A DNA stretch of 34,959 nt from Oscillospiraceae bacterium (GTDB lineage Bacteria > Bacillota > Clostridia > Oscillospirales > Oscillospiraceae): contig WQXS01000020.1 of assembly GCA_009784725.1 (NCBI GenBank), forward strand, positions 1 to 34,959, written 5' to 3'. Below the pieces are notes generated by a model. It made no database searches. It had not been told where the DNA came from and saw nothing but the letters and a program-made list of their open reading frames with translations. The position numbers and the translations under genes are program-made. Of this stretch, positions 1 through 6,961 are shown piece by piece; within the stretch, counting starts at the first letter, position 1; every line of letters begins with the position of its first letter.

Positions 1-99
1 CCAACCGCATGATTCCATCATCAAACGGATTTGGAATCTTTCCAGAAGCAGGAAACTGTTGAATGAATAATCATTCGGATCTATCCAATTTAAAGACAT
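1..99 (-). CDS. Unidentified protein, N-terminal fragment (runs off the window)
   Basis: The gene enters from the left edge; only the first 33 codons are visible. ATG at 99 is chosen because a GGAGG ribosome site lies 5 bases upstream. An in-frame ATG at 111 has no such site. The visible peptide begins MSLNWIDPND and continues with a mostly hydrophobic, probably helical stretch. I do not recognise the family. A hairpin and a short upstream reading frame precede it, which suggests translation-level control. Confidence 0.5.
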   Translation of the reverse strand, partial: MSLNWIDPNDYSFNSFLLLERFQIRLMMESCGW

Positions 100-103
100 A
101 TTT

Positions 104-144
104 TCCTCCATTATGCAGGAGGGCTAAAGTATAGTCACCCTCCT
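104..144 (-). promoter_or_regulatory. Candidate translational attenuator with mutually exclusive hairpins
   Basis: On the minus strand AGGAGGG (144-138) can pair with CCCTCCT (123-117), giving a perfect 7-bp stem. The inner CCTCC of the second arm can instead pair with GGAGG (108-104), the ribosome site of the next gene, as a 5-bp stem with an 8-base loop. The two pairings exclude each other, and a ribosome on the short leader frame would sit on the first arm. This matches the logic of translational attenuators; the inducer is unknown. Confidence 0.4.
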
Positions 145-180
145 TGTTTCTTTCGCGTGAACTATAAATAAATAAGTCAT
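124..180 (-). CDS. Possible 18-codon leader peptide upstream of the partial gene
   Basis: A short frame starts with ATG at 180 behind GAAAGGGTG (spacing 6) and ends at TAG at 124-126. The peptide would read MTYLFIVHAKETRRVTIL. Its last codons run through the 5' arm and loop of the hairpin in front of the next gene, the layout expected of a regulatory leader peptide. No homologue is recalled, so the call rests on position, ribosome site and overlap with the hairpin. It could be a chance frame. Confidence 0.35.
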   Translation of the reverse strand: MTYLFIVHAKETRRVTIL

Positions 181-233
181 TTTTAACACCCTTTCATAAT
201 TTTACTAATATCGCAGAATAAACTGCGTTATTG

Positions 234-482
234 TTATATATATACAATCAATTCATCGACCATTATTATCGATGAAAAATAAAGCTTTTCATGAGTATAA
301 ACCGGATTACTTATTCTCCCGATATAATCCGGCAATGATATAAATTCAGGTATATAGACATAGTCATCATCTTTGGAAATTGTGTCAGCATCATCATCAC
401 CGTTTTTGCAAGCGACAAACAATGACAACGACATCATAACAATTAATAGAATTGAAATTACTCTTAAATTATGCTTCTTCAT
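234..482 (-). CDS. Truncated lipoprotein (probable remnant)
   Basis: Translation from ATG at 482 gives MKKHNLRV, a hydrophobic segment and a lipobox ending FVAC, so this is an exported lipoprotein start. After the acidic linker the mature part reads as the beginning of a larger extracellular domain (a 'YVYIPEFI' stretch followed by 'EKLYFSS') and stops at TAA after about 45 residues. Such openings resemble large solute-binding or beta-propeller lipoproteins of Clostridia, so I read this as a gene cut short rather than a natural small protein. No ribosome site is visible. A promoter-like TTGAAA-N16-TATAAT ends 9 bases before the ATG. An alternative start at 503 also lacks a ribosome site. Confidence 0.5.
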   Translation of the reverse strand: MKKHNLRVISILLIVMMSLSLFVACKNGDDDADTISKDDDYVYIPEFISLPDYIGRISNPVYTHEKLYFSSIIMVDELIVYI

Positions 483-491
483 AATATTTGT

Positions 492-519
492 ATTATACAG
501 CATTATATTTTCATTTCAA
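492..519 (-). promoter_or_regulatory. Promoter for the truncated lipoprotein
   Basis: Read on the minus strand: TTGAAA (519-514), 16-base spacer, TATAAT (497-492). The expected transcription start is only about 3 bases before the ATG at 482, so the message would be nearly leaderless. It lies directly after the response-regulator stop codon, so the lipoprotein gene can be transcribed separately from the upstream operon. Confidence 0.5.
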
Positions 520-531
520 TGTTTCCAATGA

Positions 532-1527
532 TTATCCTAAATATTTACCCACAATAGTCAACAGATATTCATAAGTCGTTGGTTTTACAATAAAGTCATT
601 ACAACCATTGAGCATAGCTGCGGTAACATGATCCCGTGAGGAGTTGCCTGTCAGAAATACCACCGGTTTTTTAGAAAATTCGTCAGAGCTGCGTACTATC
701 ATAAGCAGCTCAAAACCATCCATTTCGGGCATATCGATGTCAAACAGGAATAAGTCGGGCTTTTGTGTTTTCATGACATTAAGTGCTGCTTTCGCGCTTG
801 GAACGGCTATTACTCTATAGTGGCTTTTTAGTGCGTTGTTGACAAACGACAGTATCTCCGGCATATCATCTACAGCAAGTATCGTCTTTGACATGTTTGT
901 CCCCGCAAGCTTGTCAACTGCATCAATATGCTTTGCTCTTAGTTCATAAGCAGCTCTTTTTGCGTCTTCGAATTTCCTTGCGGCAATCAGATTCATAATC
1001 CTGAAATAAGATGGCTCTTCTTTATCGCGCTCCGCCAGTTGCTCAAGCATTCTGCGTGCTTTTCTGTTTTCACCGTCATCTAAAAAGTTGCAAACGGTCT
1101 GTATATTTCTCGCAAGGTCGGCATGTATCTCTATCTCGCTGACGTATTCGCTGGCAAACCCACCTGCGTTTTGTGCTTTTTGCATTCTGACAGACAATGA
1201 AAGGACATCTGTTAAAAAAGGCTTCAACATTTTACTCGCCACCGGCAATTTACTTTTGTCAGATACGCAAGCCATAATCCTTTGTGCGTCTGATTCCAAA
1301 CCGCTGGCATAGACATTCTGCAGGAGCTTAAACAATGAGTTGATAGCGTCGGTAAATAAAACCTCTTGCGTTTCAAAATTATGAAAGGTGTCTTCAACCG
1401 CTTCAGTTAAGCGCGGCACAGTGTCTATAAACTCATTTATTGCAGGAACGATTTCTTCATGTTTTACTGAATTTTCCACCCATAATCCGGGAATTCGATG
1501 GTAGTATCTGATCACTCTATCTTCCAC
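532..1527 (-). CDS. Response regulator with a helical N-terminal module and C-terminal REC domain
   Basis: The protein has 331 residues. Residues 213-331 form a receiver domain: acidic pair D220/D221, phosphoacceptor D263 in 'LFDIDMP', T293 and K315 in 'VKP'. Residues 1-210 are predicted helical and I recognise no known domain there; no DNA-binding or enzymatic output module is visible. It is the last gene of the operon and overlaps the hybrid kinase gene by 11 bases, so it is the likely partner of that kinase's Hpt domain. A REC domain at the C-terminus behind a long N-terminal module is less common than the reverse. The N-terminal module may be the output or an interaction domain. No terminator follows. 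Confidence 0.85.
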   Translation of the reverse strand: MEDRVIRYYHRIPGLWVENSVKHEEIVPAINEFIDTVPRLTEAVEDTFHNFETQEVLFTDAINSLFKLLQNVYASGLESDAQRIMACVSDKSKLPVASKMLKPFLTDVLSLSVRMQKAQNAGGFASEYVSEIEIHADLARNIQTVCNFLDDGENRKARRMLEQLAERDKEEPSYFRIMNLIAARKFEDAKRAAYELRAKHIDAVDKLAGTNMSKTILAVDDMPEILSFVNNALKSHYRVIAVPSAKAALNVMKTQKPDLFLFDIDMPEMDGFELLMIVRSSDEFSKKPVVFLTGNSSRDHVTAAMLNGCNDFIVKPTTYEYLLTIVGKYLG

Positions 1528-3676
1528 TTAAAAGATCCTCCAGTTTGGTTATATTATTTAGTGCCTCTTCACAGTCAAAGGCTTCAAATGCAAAAGTTAT
1601 TTTTTCCAGCAGTTCATTTGTTTCTTCATCAGTGCCGGTATCGGCAAATGGCGAAATAAGCTCAAGCCCGCGATCGCGGTCATATACTTCAGCAGCGGTT
1701 TTTGCCTCGGAAAGTTTTGATATAAGTTCTTCCGAATTATCCCCGGCAAGCTGTGAGCCGGTTAGCTGCGAGCCGGGTTTTGAGCCCTGCTTAAGAGCTG
1801 TGCTCAGGTTTTTTTCCAGTTCTGTCAATCCCAATTTGAAAGGCGGATAATTTTCATTACATAATATATTATCGTTTTCCAAAGCAGCGCGTTCGAGACC
1901 TGCAGCAATATTACCTAATGCCGATGCTCCGATGTTTTTTAACACGCTTTTAAGACCATGTACCTCAACGGCAAACGATTTTATATCGGATACGATATAT
2001 CCATCCATTCTCTCTATTCTTTCAGGTAAGAGCCGGACTGTAAGCTTAACTGTGTCTATGTACACATCTTCCATGTCATTCATCGCTGTAAGCGCAGAAT
2101 CAACTTCCAATCCGGGAATCTCCTTTAGCGCCGATAATATCCCGTCAGACCCTGTACCGGTTGCATTACCGAGTCTCGGACAATCACCTGCTCTGGGACA
2201 CTCGTCCATCCAACGGCAAGTTTCGTCTTGTGAGCTTTTCTCTGTCAATAATTTTTTCTGCCGCTTTGCTTCCTCGAGAACCTCCGGTGGTTGCTTGTCG
2301 TGTATAAATGTATTGAGGACCCGGTTAAGCTGCCTTGTATCGATCGGTTTGGAAACAAAATCATCAAAACTATTTTCTGTGAAAAATTCCTTCATGCCTG
2401 CGACAGCATTTGCAGTGAGCGCTACAACAGGTTGATTGTAACCTTCATCACGCAGTATTTTTGTTGTTTCGACACCATCCATACCCGGCATCATATGATC
2501 CATAAAGATGATATCAAACGTACTCCCGGCGCGGACTTTATCGAGTACTTCATACCCGCTTGACGCTGTGTCGAGTGCAAAACCATAAGGCTTCATCAGC
2601 CCTTTTGCAACAAATACATTTGCATCGACATCATCGACAATGAGTACACTGCCGTACGGCATATATTCACGTTCAAGTTTTTTTCTTGTTGCCTGTGATG
2701 TAAATTGAAAGTTGCAAAGATTTTCAGCAATCTCTTTACCTAGAGGTTCGGCATCTGCAGATTGTTGCAGCAGGTACACTTTAAAGATTGAGCCGACGCC
2801 CGGTTCACTTTCGGCAACAATCCTGCCGTTCATCATCTCGACAAGCCCTTTTGTGATGCTCATGCCGAGACCCGTGCCTTCCGTCTTACGGTTGGCTTCC
2901 TGATTAAACATCGTGTACTCGTCATAAAGAGCGGCAAGCTGTTCATTTGTCATACCTTGTCCGGTATCCGCAATGGTCAGGACAAGATATATTCCGGTTT
3001 CGCAAACCTCAGAATCAACTCCGAAGGTTACCGTTCCTTTATCTGTGTATTTTATAGAGTTTGAAAGCATATTGTTCAATATCTGTTTAATACGAAGGTC
3101 ATCGCCGAACAGAACCGAAGGAAGTGTTTCGGCGACTTTAATAACAAACTCTATAGGCTTGCTTCCGATGCGCATAATGTTCAGACGTGCTGTGTCGTTT
3201 ATTAAGCCTGATGTTTCGTACTTGACCGGCACAAGTTCAAGTTTTCCTGTTTCAACTTTTGACATATCCAGTATATCATTGATAATACCCAAAAGTGTCT
3301 TGCCTGAGTTATTTATCCTGTCAAACGAGTCTAGTACCTCGGGCGAATGAGTATCGTTTTCAAGCTCAATATCGGATATTCCGATTATCGCATTCATAGG
3401 TGTACGTATCTCATGACTCATCGTTGCCAGAAACTTACTCTTTGCTTGTGTTGCATCTATAGCTATCTGCTTCGACTCATTTAAGCTATTTGTCAGCATG
3501 TCGGAATGTTTTGTAATCCTGCGCATTAGCTTGAGAGCACGTTTATACTCCTTAACCAGTTTTGCAAACTCGGATTTATCGACAGATTCTTTGTTATTCA
3601 TTGATGCCAAATAATCTGTGATATGGTCAAGGGTTTTTTGTTCTTCTGCGTATAGATCTGACATTTTATCCGTCAC
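1517..3676 (-). CDS. Soluble hybrid histidine kinase (coil-HisKA-HATPase-REC-Hpt)
   Basis: The protein has 719 residues and no membrane segment. Order: N-terminal helical segment 5-70; HisKA with H88 in 'MSHEIRTP'; HATPase with N-box near 201-211, 'DTGQG' at 237-241 and 'GTGLGMS' at 267-273; receiver 342-458 with D348/D349, phosphoacceptor D393 and K443; Hpt with H573 in 'VHGLKS'. A linker at 487-499 has three Cys spaced CX5CX5C. The first 65 residues resemble the start of the neighbouring GGDEF protein, suggesting a shared regulator, probably the SiaC-like protein. GTG at 3676 overlaps the stop of the SiaC-like gene (GTGA); ATG at 3664 is an alternative. Phosphate would pass H88-D393-H573 to the following response regulator. 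The C-terminal 90 residues are helical and unassigned. Confidence 0.9.
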   Translation of the reverse strand: MTDKMSDLYAEEQKTLDHITDYLASMNNKESVDKSEFAKLVKEYKRALKLMRRITKHSDMLTNSLNESKQIAIDATQAKSKFLATMSHEIRTPMNAIIGISDIELENDTHSPEVLDSFDRINNSGKTLLGIINDILDMSKVETGKLELVPVKYETSGLINDTARLNIMRIGSKPIEFVIKVAETLPSVLFGDDLRIKQILNNMLSNSIKYTDKGTVTFGVDSEVCETGIYLVLTIADTGQGMTNEQLAALYDEYTMFNQEANRKTEGTGLGMSITKGLVEMMNGRIVAESEPGVGSIFKVYLLQQSADAEPLGKEIAENLCNFQFTSQATRKKLEREYMPYGSVLIVDDVDANVFVAKGLMKPYGFALDTASSGYEVLDKVRAGSTFDIIFMDHMMPGMDGVETTKILRDEGYNQPVVALTANAVAGMKEFFTENSFDDFVSKPIDTRQLNRVLNTFIHDKQPPEVLEEAKRQKKLLTEKSSQDETCRWMDECPRAGDCPRLGNATGTGSDGILSALKEIPGLEVDSALTAMNDMEDVYIDTVKLTVRLLPERIERMDGYIVSDIKSFAVEVHGLKSVLKNIGASALGNIAAGLERAALENDNILCNENYPPFKLGLTELEKNLSTALKQGSKPGSQLTGSQLAGDNSEELISKLSEAKTAAEVYDRDRGLELISPFADTGTDEETNELLEKITFAFEAFDCEEALNNITKLEDLLSGR

Positions 3677-4059
3677 TTATTCCCTATTATAATATTGAAC
3701 TCAAGATTTTCCATATCTTCCTGGTAATCTTCGCCGCACTCGATAAGCATATCATCATCCTCATCGGCGACAATCCAATTTATTACCATCTTCTTGTCTG
3801 AAGCGTTAGCGTCCATAGCTCTCATTATATTATATAATTGCTTTGTCGTTGAACTGTTGAAATATTCCATCGCACATTCAAAAGTCAATTCGGCACAATC
3901 GGTTGCGAGATATTTTTCAAGCCATTCGTTTACTTCCATAAAAAATCCGACTACGTCCTCAAGATAGCTTTCGCCTTCAAAACGCATAAAACCTTTTTCC
4001 TCGTCAATGAGGATATATGGTGTCGTTTTTGTTTTTTCACGTTCTAATTTAAAAGCCAT
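3673..4059 (-). CDS. siaC: SiaC-like regulatory phosphoprotein (DUF1987)
   Basis: The protein has 128 residues, the usual length for DUF1987. Family features seen: an N-terminal 'TTPYILID' strand, 'FFMEVNEWLEKYL' helix, 'MEYFNSSTTKQL' segment and an acidic C-terminal half with 'ECGEDYQED'. In P. aeruginosa SiaC, a Ser/Thr in the equivalent segment is phosphorylated by SiaB and dephosphorylated by SiaA, and only the unphosphorylated form binds and activates the cyclase SiaD. Here S69, S70, T71 or T72 are candidate sites. The start shares a base with the stop of the SiaB-like gene (TAATG), so the two are translationally coupled, and its own stop overlaps the hybrid kinase start. The symbol is by family analogy; function in this lineage is inferred. 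Confidence 0.8.
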   Translation of the reverse strand: MAFKLEREKTKTTPYILIDEEKGFMRFEGESYLEDVVGFFMEVNEWLEKYLATDCAELTFECAMEYFNSSTTKQLYNIMRAMDANASDKKMVINWIVADEDDDMLIECGEDYQEDMENLEFNIIIGNK

Positions 4060-4628
4060 TACTCTTTTACCTCCTGTGCTATTTCAACATACAACGTGAA
4101 ATAAGTCATGTTTTCGTCAATAGGTTCAAGTGTATATTCAATCGGTGCAGTCACTCGTCTTGCGATTTCAATCAGCCCCAGACCTGCACCCTTGCTGTCG
4201 GGGTTATCGTTTTCGCTCCGCATTTTTTCTTTCTGATATTGACGCAGCTCTTTTTTATCAAGAGTGTTTAAATGGTCAATCTTTTGCTTGACATATTCAG
4301 CGCTACTGCTTTTTATTGCATTTCCGGTTTGGATAAAATAAGTATTGCCTTTATGTCCCAATGCCAGCATCCCGGTTGAAACTTCTTCGGTATCTAATTG
4401 GGTGTAGAGTTCTTTTTCTGCCGAATGCATAATCATATTTGTTGTTTGCTCCACAAAAACCGAAAAAATCGCTTTAGATGCTCCACTCGATAAATCATCA
4501 CTTGCTAAACTTGTTTTAACCATTTCGGCAATACCTTTAATGCCGTCATCCCATAAAGGACCGTTGTAATAAATACTAATGTTTAAATCCTTGAATCTGT
4601 CGGTATATTCTCGCATGTTCAGTACCAT
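4059..4628 (-). CDS. siaB: SiaB-like protein kinase of the SiaC switch (DUF6272, GHKL fold)
   Basis: ATG at 4628 is chosen because GGAGG lies 9 bases upstream; the longer frame to 4751 would overlap the GGDEF gene and adds an unlikely sequence. The 189-residue protein has features of a GHKL ATPase without a phosphorylatable His domain: an N-box-like 'EQTTNMIMH' at 60-68 and a glycine lid 'GAGLGL' at 148-152 after an extended insertion. SiaB proteins phosphorylate SiaC on Ser/Thr, as anti-sigma kinases such as SpoIIAB do for their antagonists. Spacing to the GGDEF stop is one base and the stop overlaps the SiaC-like start. The family assignment rests on sequence pattern and on gene context. 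Confidence 0.75.
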   Translation of the reverse strand: MVLNMREYTDRFKDLNISIYYNGPLWDDGIKGIAEMVKTSLASDDLSSGASKAIFSVFVEQTTNMIMHSAEKELYTQLDTEEVSTGMLALGHKGNTYFIQTGNAIKSSSAEYVKQKIDHLNTLDKKELRQYQKEKMRSENDNPDSKGAGLGLIEIARRVTAPIEYTLEPIDENMTYFTLYVEIAQEVKE

Positions 4629-4629
4629 T

Positions 4630-5361
4630 TTAAGTGACCTCCAAAAAATTATTATATGTATAACGATTGCGCCCGTTTTGCTTTGACATGTATAAAGCCT
4701 TATCCGCCTGCTTGATGTAATCATCGCCGCTATGCGTATGATGCACCTCACTTGTCGTTACCCCGATAGATGCAGTTACGCAACCTGCAACTTCATTTTT
4801 TTCATGAGGGATGTTTTTCGCCCGTATGTTATTAAGTATCCTGTCTGCCATTAGTCGTGCGCCGCTTTCGCCTGTATCCGGCAGAATTACGGTAAATTCT
4901 TCACCTCCGTAACGTGCAACGAAATCATCAGCTCTCGACAGGCTTTCTGCGATGGCATCCGCAACAGCTTTTAAGCATAAATCACCCTCACTGTGTCCAT
5001 ACGTGTCGTTGTACTTCTTGAAGTAGTCAATATCCATCATTAGTACGCTTAATTCGCCGCCGGAGCGCGAAATCGACTTGATTATTCTCGCCAAATTTTC
5101 ATCCAGAAATCGCCTGTTATAAACACCTGTAAGCATATCGAAATGAACTTTGTCGAGCAAATCGTGTTTGCTTGTGTTTAAGGTCATTGTCGTTCTGTCG
5201 GAAACCTTTGTCGAGCGGCGAAGTTGCTTTAGCAATCTACCGTATTCTTTTACAAGTGAATCATATTCCGATTTTTCTATCATGCTTTCGTTAGCGAAGC
5301 GCTTAGAATAGTCATTTGCTGTATCATAAATTTCCTGTTCAACAGCAAACAAATCGTCCAT
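4630..5361 (-). CDS. Diguanylate cyclase with N-terminal coil (SiaD-like)
   Basis: The protein has 243 residues. Residues 75-240 are a GGDEF domain with the active-site signature 'GGEEF' at 152-156 and an intact allosteric inhibitory site RxxD (R143, D146) upstream, so it should make c-di-GMP and be feedback inhibited. Residues 1-70 are helical, probably coiled coil, and match the start of the hybrid kinase. In P. aeruginosa SiaD the N-terminal stalk is where SiaC binds; I infer the same here. No membrane segment. It starts one base after the phosphatase stop and ends one base before the SiaB-like start, so it lies inside the switch operon. Confidence 0.9.
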   Translation of the reverse strand: MDDLFAVEQEIYDTANDYSKRFANESMIEKSEYDSLVKEYGRLLKQLRRSTKVSDRTTMTLNTSKHDLLDKVHFDMLTGVYNRRFLDENLARIIKSISRSGGELSVLMMDIDYFKKYNDTYGHSEGDLCLKAVADAIAESLSRADDFVARYGGEEFTVILPDTGESGARLMADRILNNIRAKNIPHEKNEVAGCVTASIGVTTSEVHHTHSGDDYIKQADKALYMSKQNGRNRYTYNNFLEVT

Positions 5362-5362
5362 A

Positions 5363-6961
5363 TTAATGGTTATTTCCTCCTGTTCCGGGTTTGAAGGTTA
5401 AAAGCTCAATGTCATCCCGCCTCGGTTCTTCACCCTGGTATTTTATAAAAGCATCCCATATCTTCTGAGAAATGACTGATTGCGGCTCGTTGTGGTTTTC
5501 CAGGATAATGCTTTTAAATTCCTTGTATCCATATCGTTTATTACGCTCGCCGCCGATTTGGTCCGACAACCCGTCCGAGGCGATATAAAACTTATTATCG
5601 GGGTTTGCGGGAATGGTTATTGTTTTTATTTCATCCTTACTTGCTATTTTTCCTTCTCCCACAAAAATTGATTGTCCTTTATGGCGGGTTACTTCTGCTC
5701 CGTCACAAACGAACACACAGGTATTTCCTGCCGATATGGTAACACTGCCGTCATTTGCAATAAATAATACGGCAAGGTCACAACCGTCATTTATGTCCAT
5801 GCTGACAATATCATCGTCACTGACATTCATCGCAGATACAATTTTTTGATCAAGATTCCATATAATGCCTGCGGTATCATGACAGTTACCCGGCTCAAGT
5901 GTTGATTCGAGTGAGCTAACGACCAGCATGGTAAGTAATGCACCCGGTGTTCCGTGTCCGGTGCAGTCCGCTACGCAAAGAACCGTACCGCTATCGTATT
6001 TTTTAGCCCAATAAATATCACCGCCAACAATGTCGCGCGGTTCCCAAATGATGGAATAGTCTTCAAACGTTTCTTCAAAAATACTCCGGGGCGGCAGGAG
6101 GTTCTTTTGTATTTTACTTGCGTAGGTGATACCGGAAACCATGATTTCCCTGGCCTTCAAACCATGAATCATATACCGGAAGCTGTCAGCAAGAATACCA
6201 AGCTCACTTTTTGAATGATAATCCAGCTCTACCGTATCAAGATTACCGTTAGATAACTCAAGAGCAACGCCTGTTACTTTATTAAGCGGTCGTATAATCG
6301 AACGTGCGAATACGAATGCGCTGAATGTAAGAATTAGCATACTCATAACGAGGATAACAACAAATAAGATGACCGATTCTGTGAACTGTCTTGAAGCGCG
6401 AAGGTTCGCATCATTTGACTGAGCTTCAAGAATATCCGTAAGCAACAGCAATTCCAGCGATATATCTTCGGCAACGTCATAGAAGTCGCCTCTCATCAGC
6501 CGTATGGAGTGGGCTTCAAAACCGGTCTGTTCGGCATACGAAATAATATACATCACATGCTCGCGGAGAGATGGAAGTATTTCGTAAAGGTAATAAACAG
6601 CTTCACGCTCGTACTGTGCATTTGTACCGTGTGTGTCTAATACACTTTTATACTGCCTTATGTTTTCTTCAAAATTACCTAAATTGCGCTCTACATTTGC
6701 TCTGAAGTGTTGATTTTCTTCTCCGGTGTTAAAATCAATCGCTAAGTTTTGTAAATTTGAACGCATTGCGTTAAACTCACCGCGTGCGTTTGCAATAAAT
6801 TTCAATGGAAGCGTAATCGCTTCGTAACCGAGGCTTATTTCGTTAGAAAGACGGCGAGTGTTTAATAGACCCGTCGTTTCGGTAACAAAAATCAATATAA
6901 ACGCAAAGCACATTATAATGGCAAGACGACGCCCGATTTTAATATCTTGAAATGATTTCAT
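5363..6961 (-). CDS. siaA: SiaA-like membrane phosphatase (4-helix sensor, HAMP, PP2C/SpoIIE)
   Basis: The protein has 532 residues. A first membrane helix at about 12-33 and a second at 195-218 enclose an extracellular helical sensor region (45-190). A HAMP linker (about 219-271) leads to a PP2C-type SpoIIE domain (about 275-528) with 'KIQKNLLPP', 'VGGDIYW' (metal-binding D315), 'ADCTGHGTPG' (D332) and a late 'ASDGLSDQ'. SiaA removes phosphate from SiaC and so turns the cyclase on; signal sensing outside the cell would tune this. The ATG overlaps the stop of the binding-protein gene by 4 bases (ATGA). Other SpoIIE phosphatases of the RsbU type look similar; the SiaB and SiaC neighbours make the SiaA role most likely. 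Confidence 0.85.
   Translation of the reverse strand: MKSFQDIKIGRRLAIIMCFAFILIFVTETTGLLNTRRLSNEISLGYEAITLPLKFIANARGEFNAMRSNLQNLAIDFNTGEENQHFRANVERNLGNFEENIRQYKSVLDTHGTNAQYEREAVYYLYEILPSLREHVMYIISYAEQTGFEAHSIRLMRGDFYDVAEDISLELLLLTDILEAQSNDANLRASRQFTESVILFVVILVMSMLILTFSAFVFARSIIRPLNKVTGVALELSNGNLDTVELDYHSKSELGILADSFRYMIHGLKAREIMVSGITYASKIQKNLLPPRSIFEETFEDYSIIWEPRDIVGGDIYWAKKYDSGTVLCVADCTGHGTPGALLTMLVVSSLESTLEPGNCHDTAGIIWNLDQKIVSAMNVSDDDIVSMDINDGCDLAVLFIANDGSVTISAGNTCVFVCDGAEVTRHKGQSIFVGEGKIASKDEIKTITIPANPDNKFYIASDGLSDQIGGERNKRYGYKEFKSIILENHNEPQSVISQKIWDAFIKYQGEEPRRDDIELLTFKPGTGGNNH

Noticed and set aside
212-227. CGCAG-CTGCG hairpin as terminator of the truncated lipoprotein gene
   Set aside because: Only five pairs and no T-run follows.
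4629-4751. Upstream extension of the SiaB-like protein
   Set aside because: It lies wholly inside the GGDEF gene; ATG at 4628 has GGAGG in front and the family start pattern.
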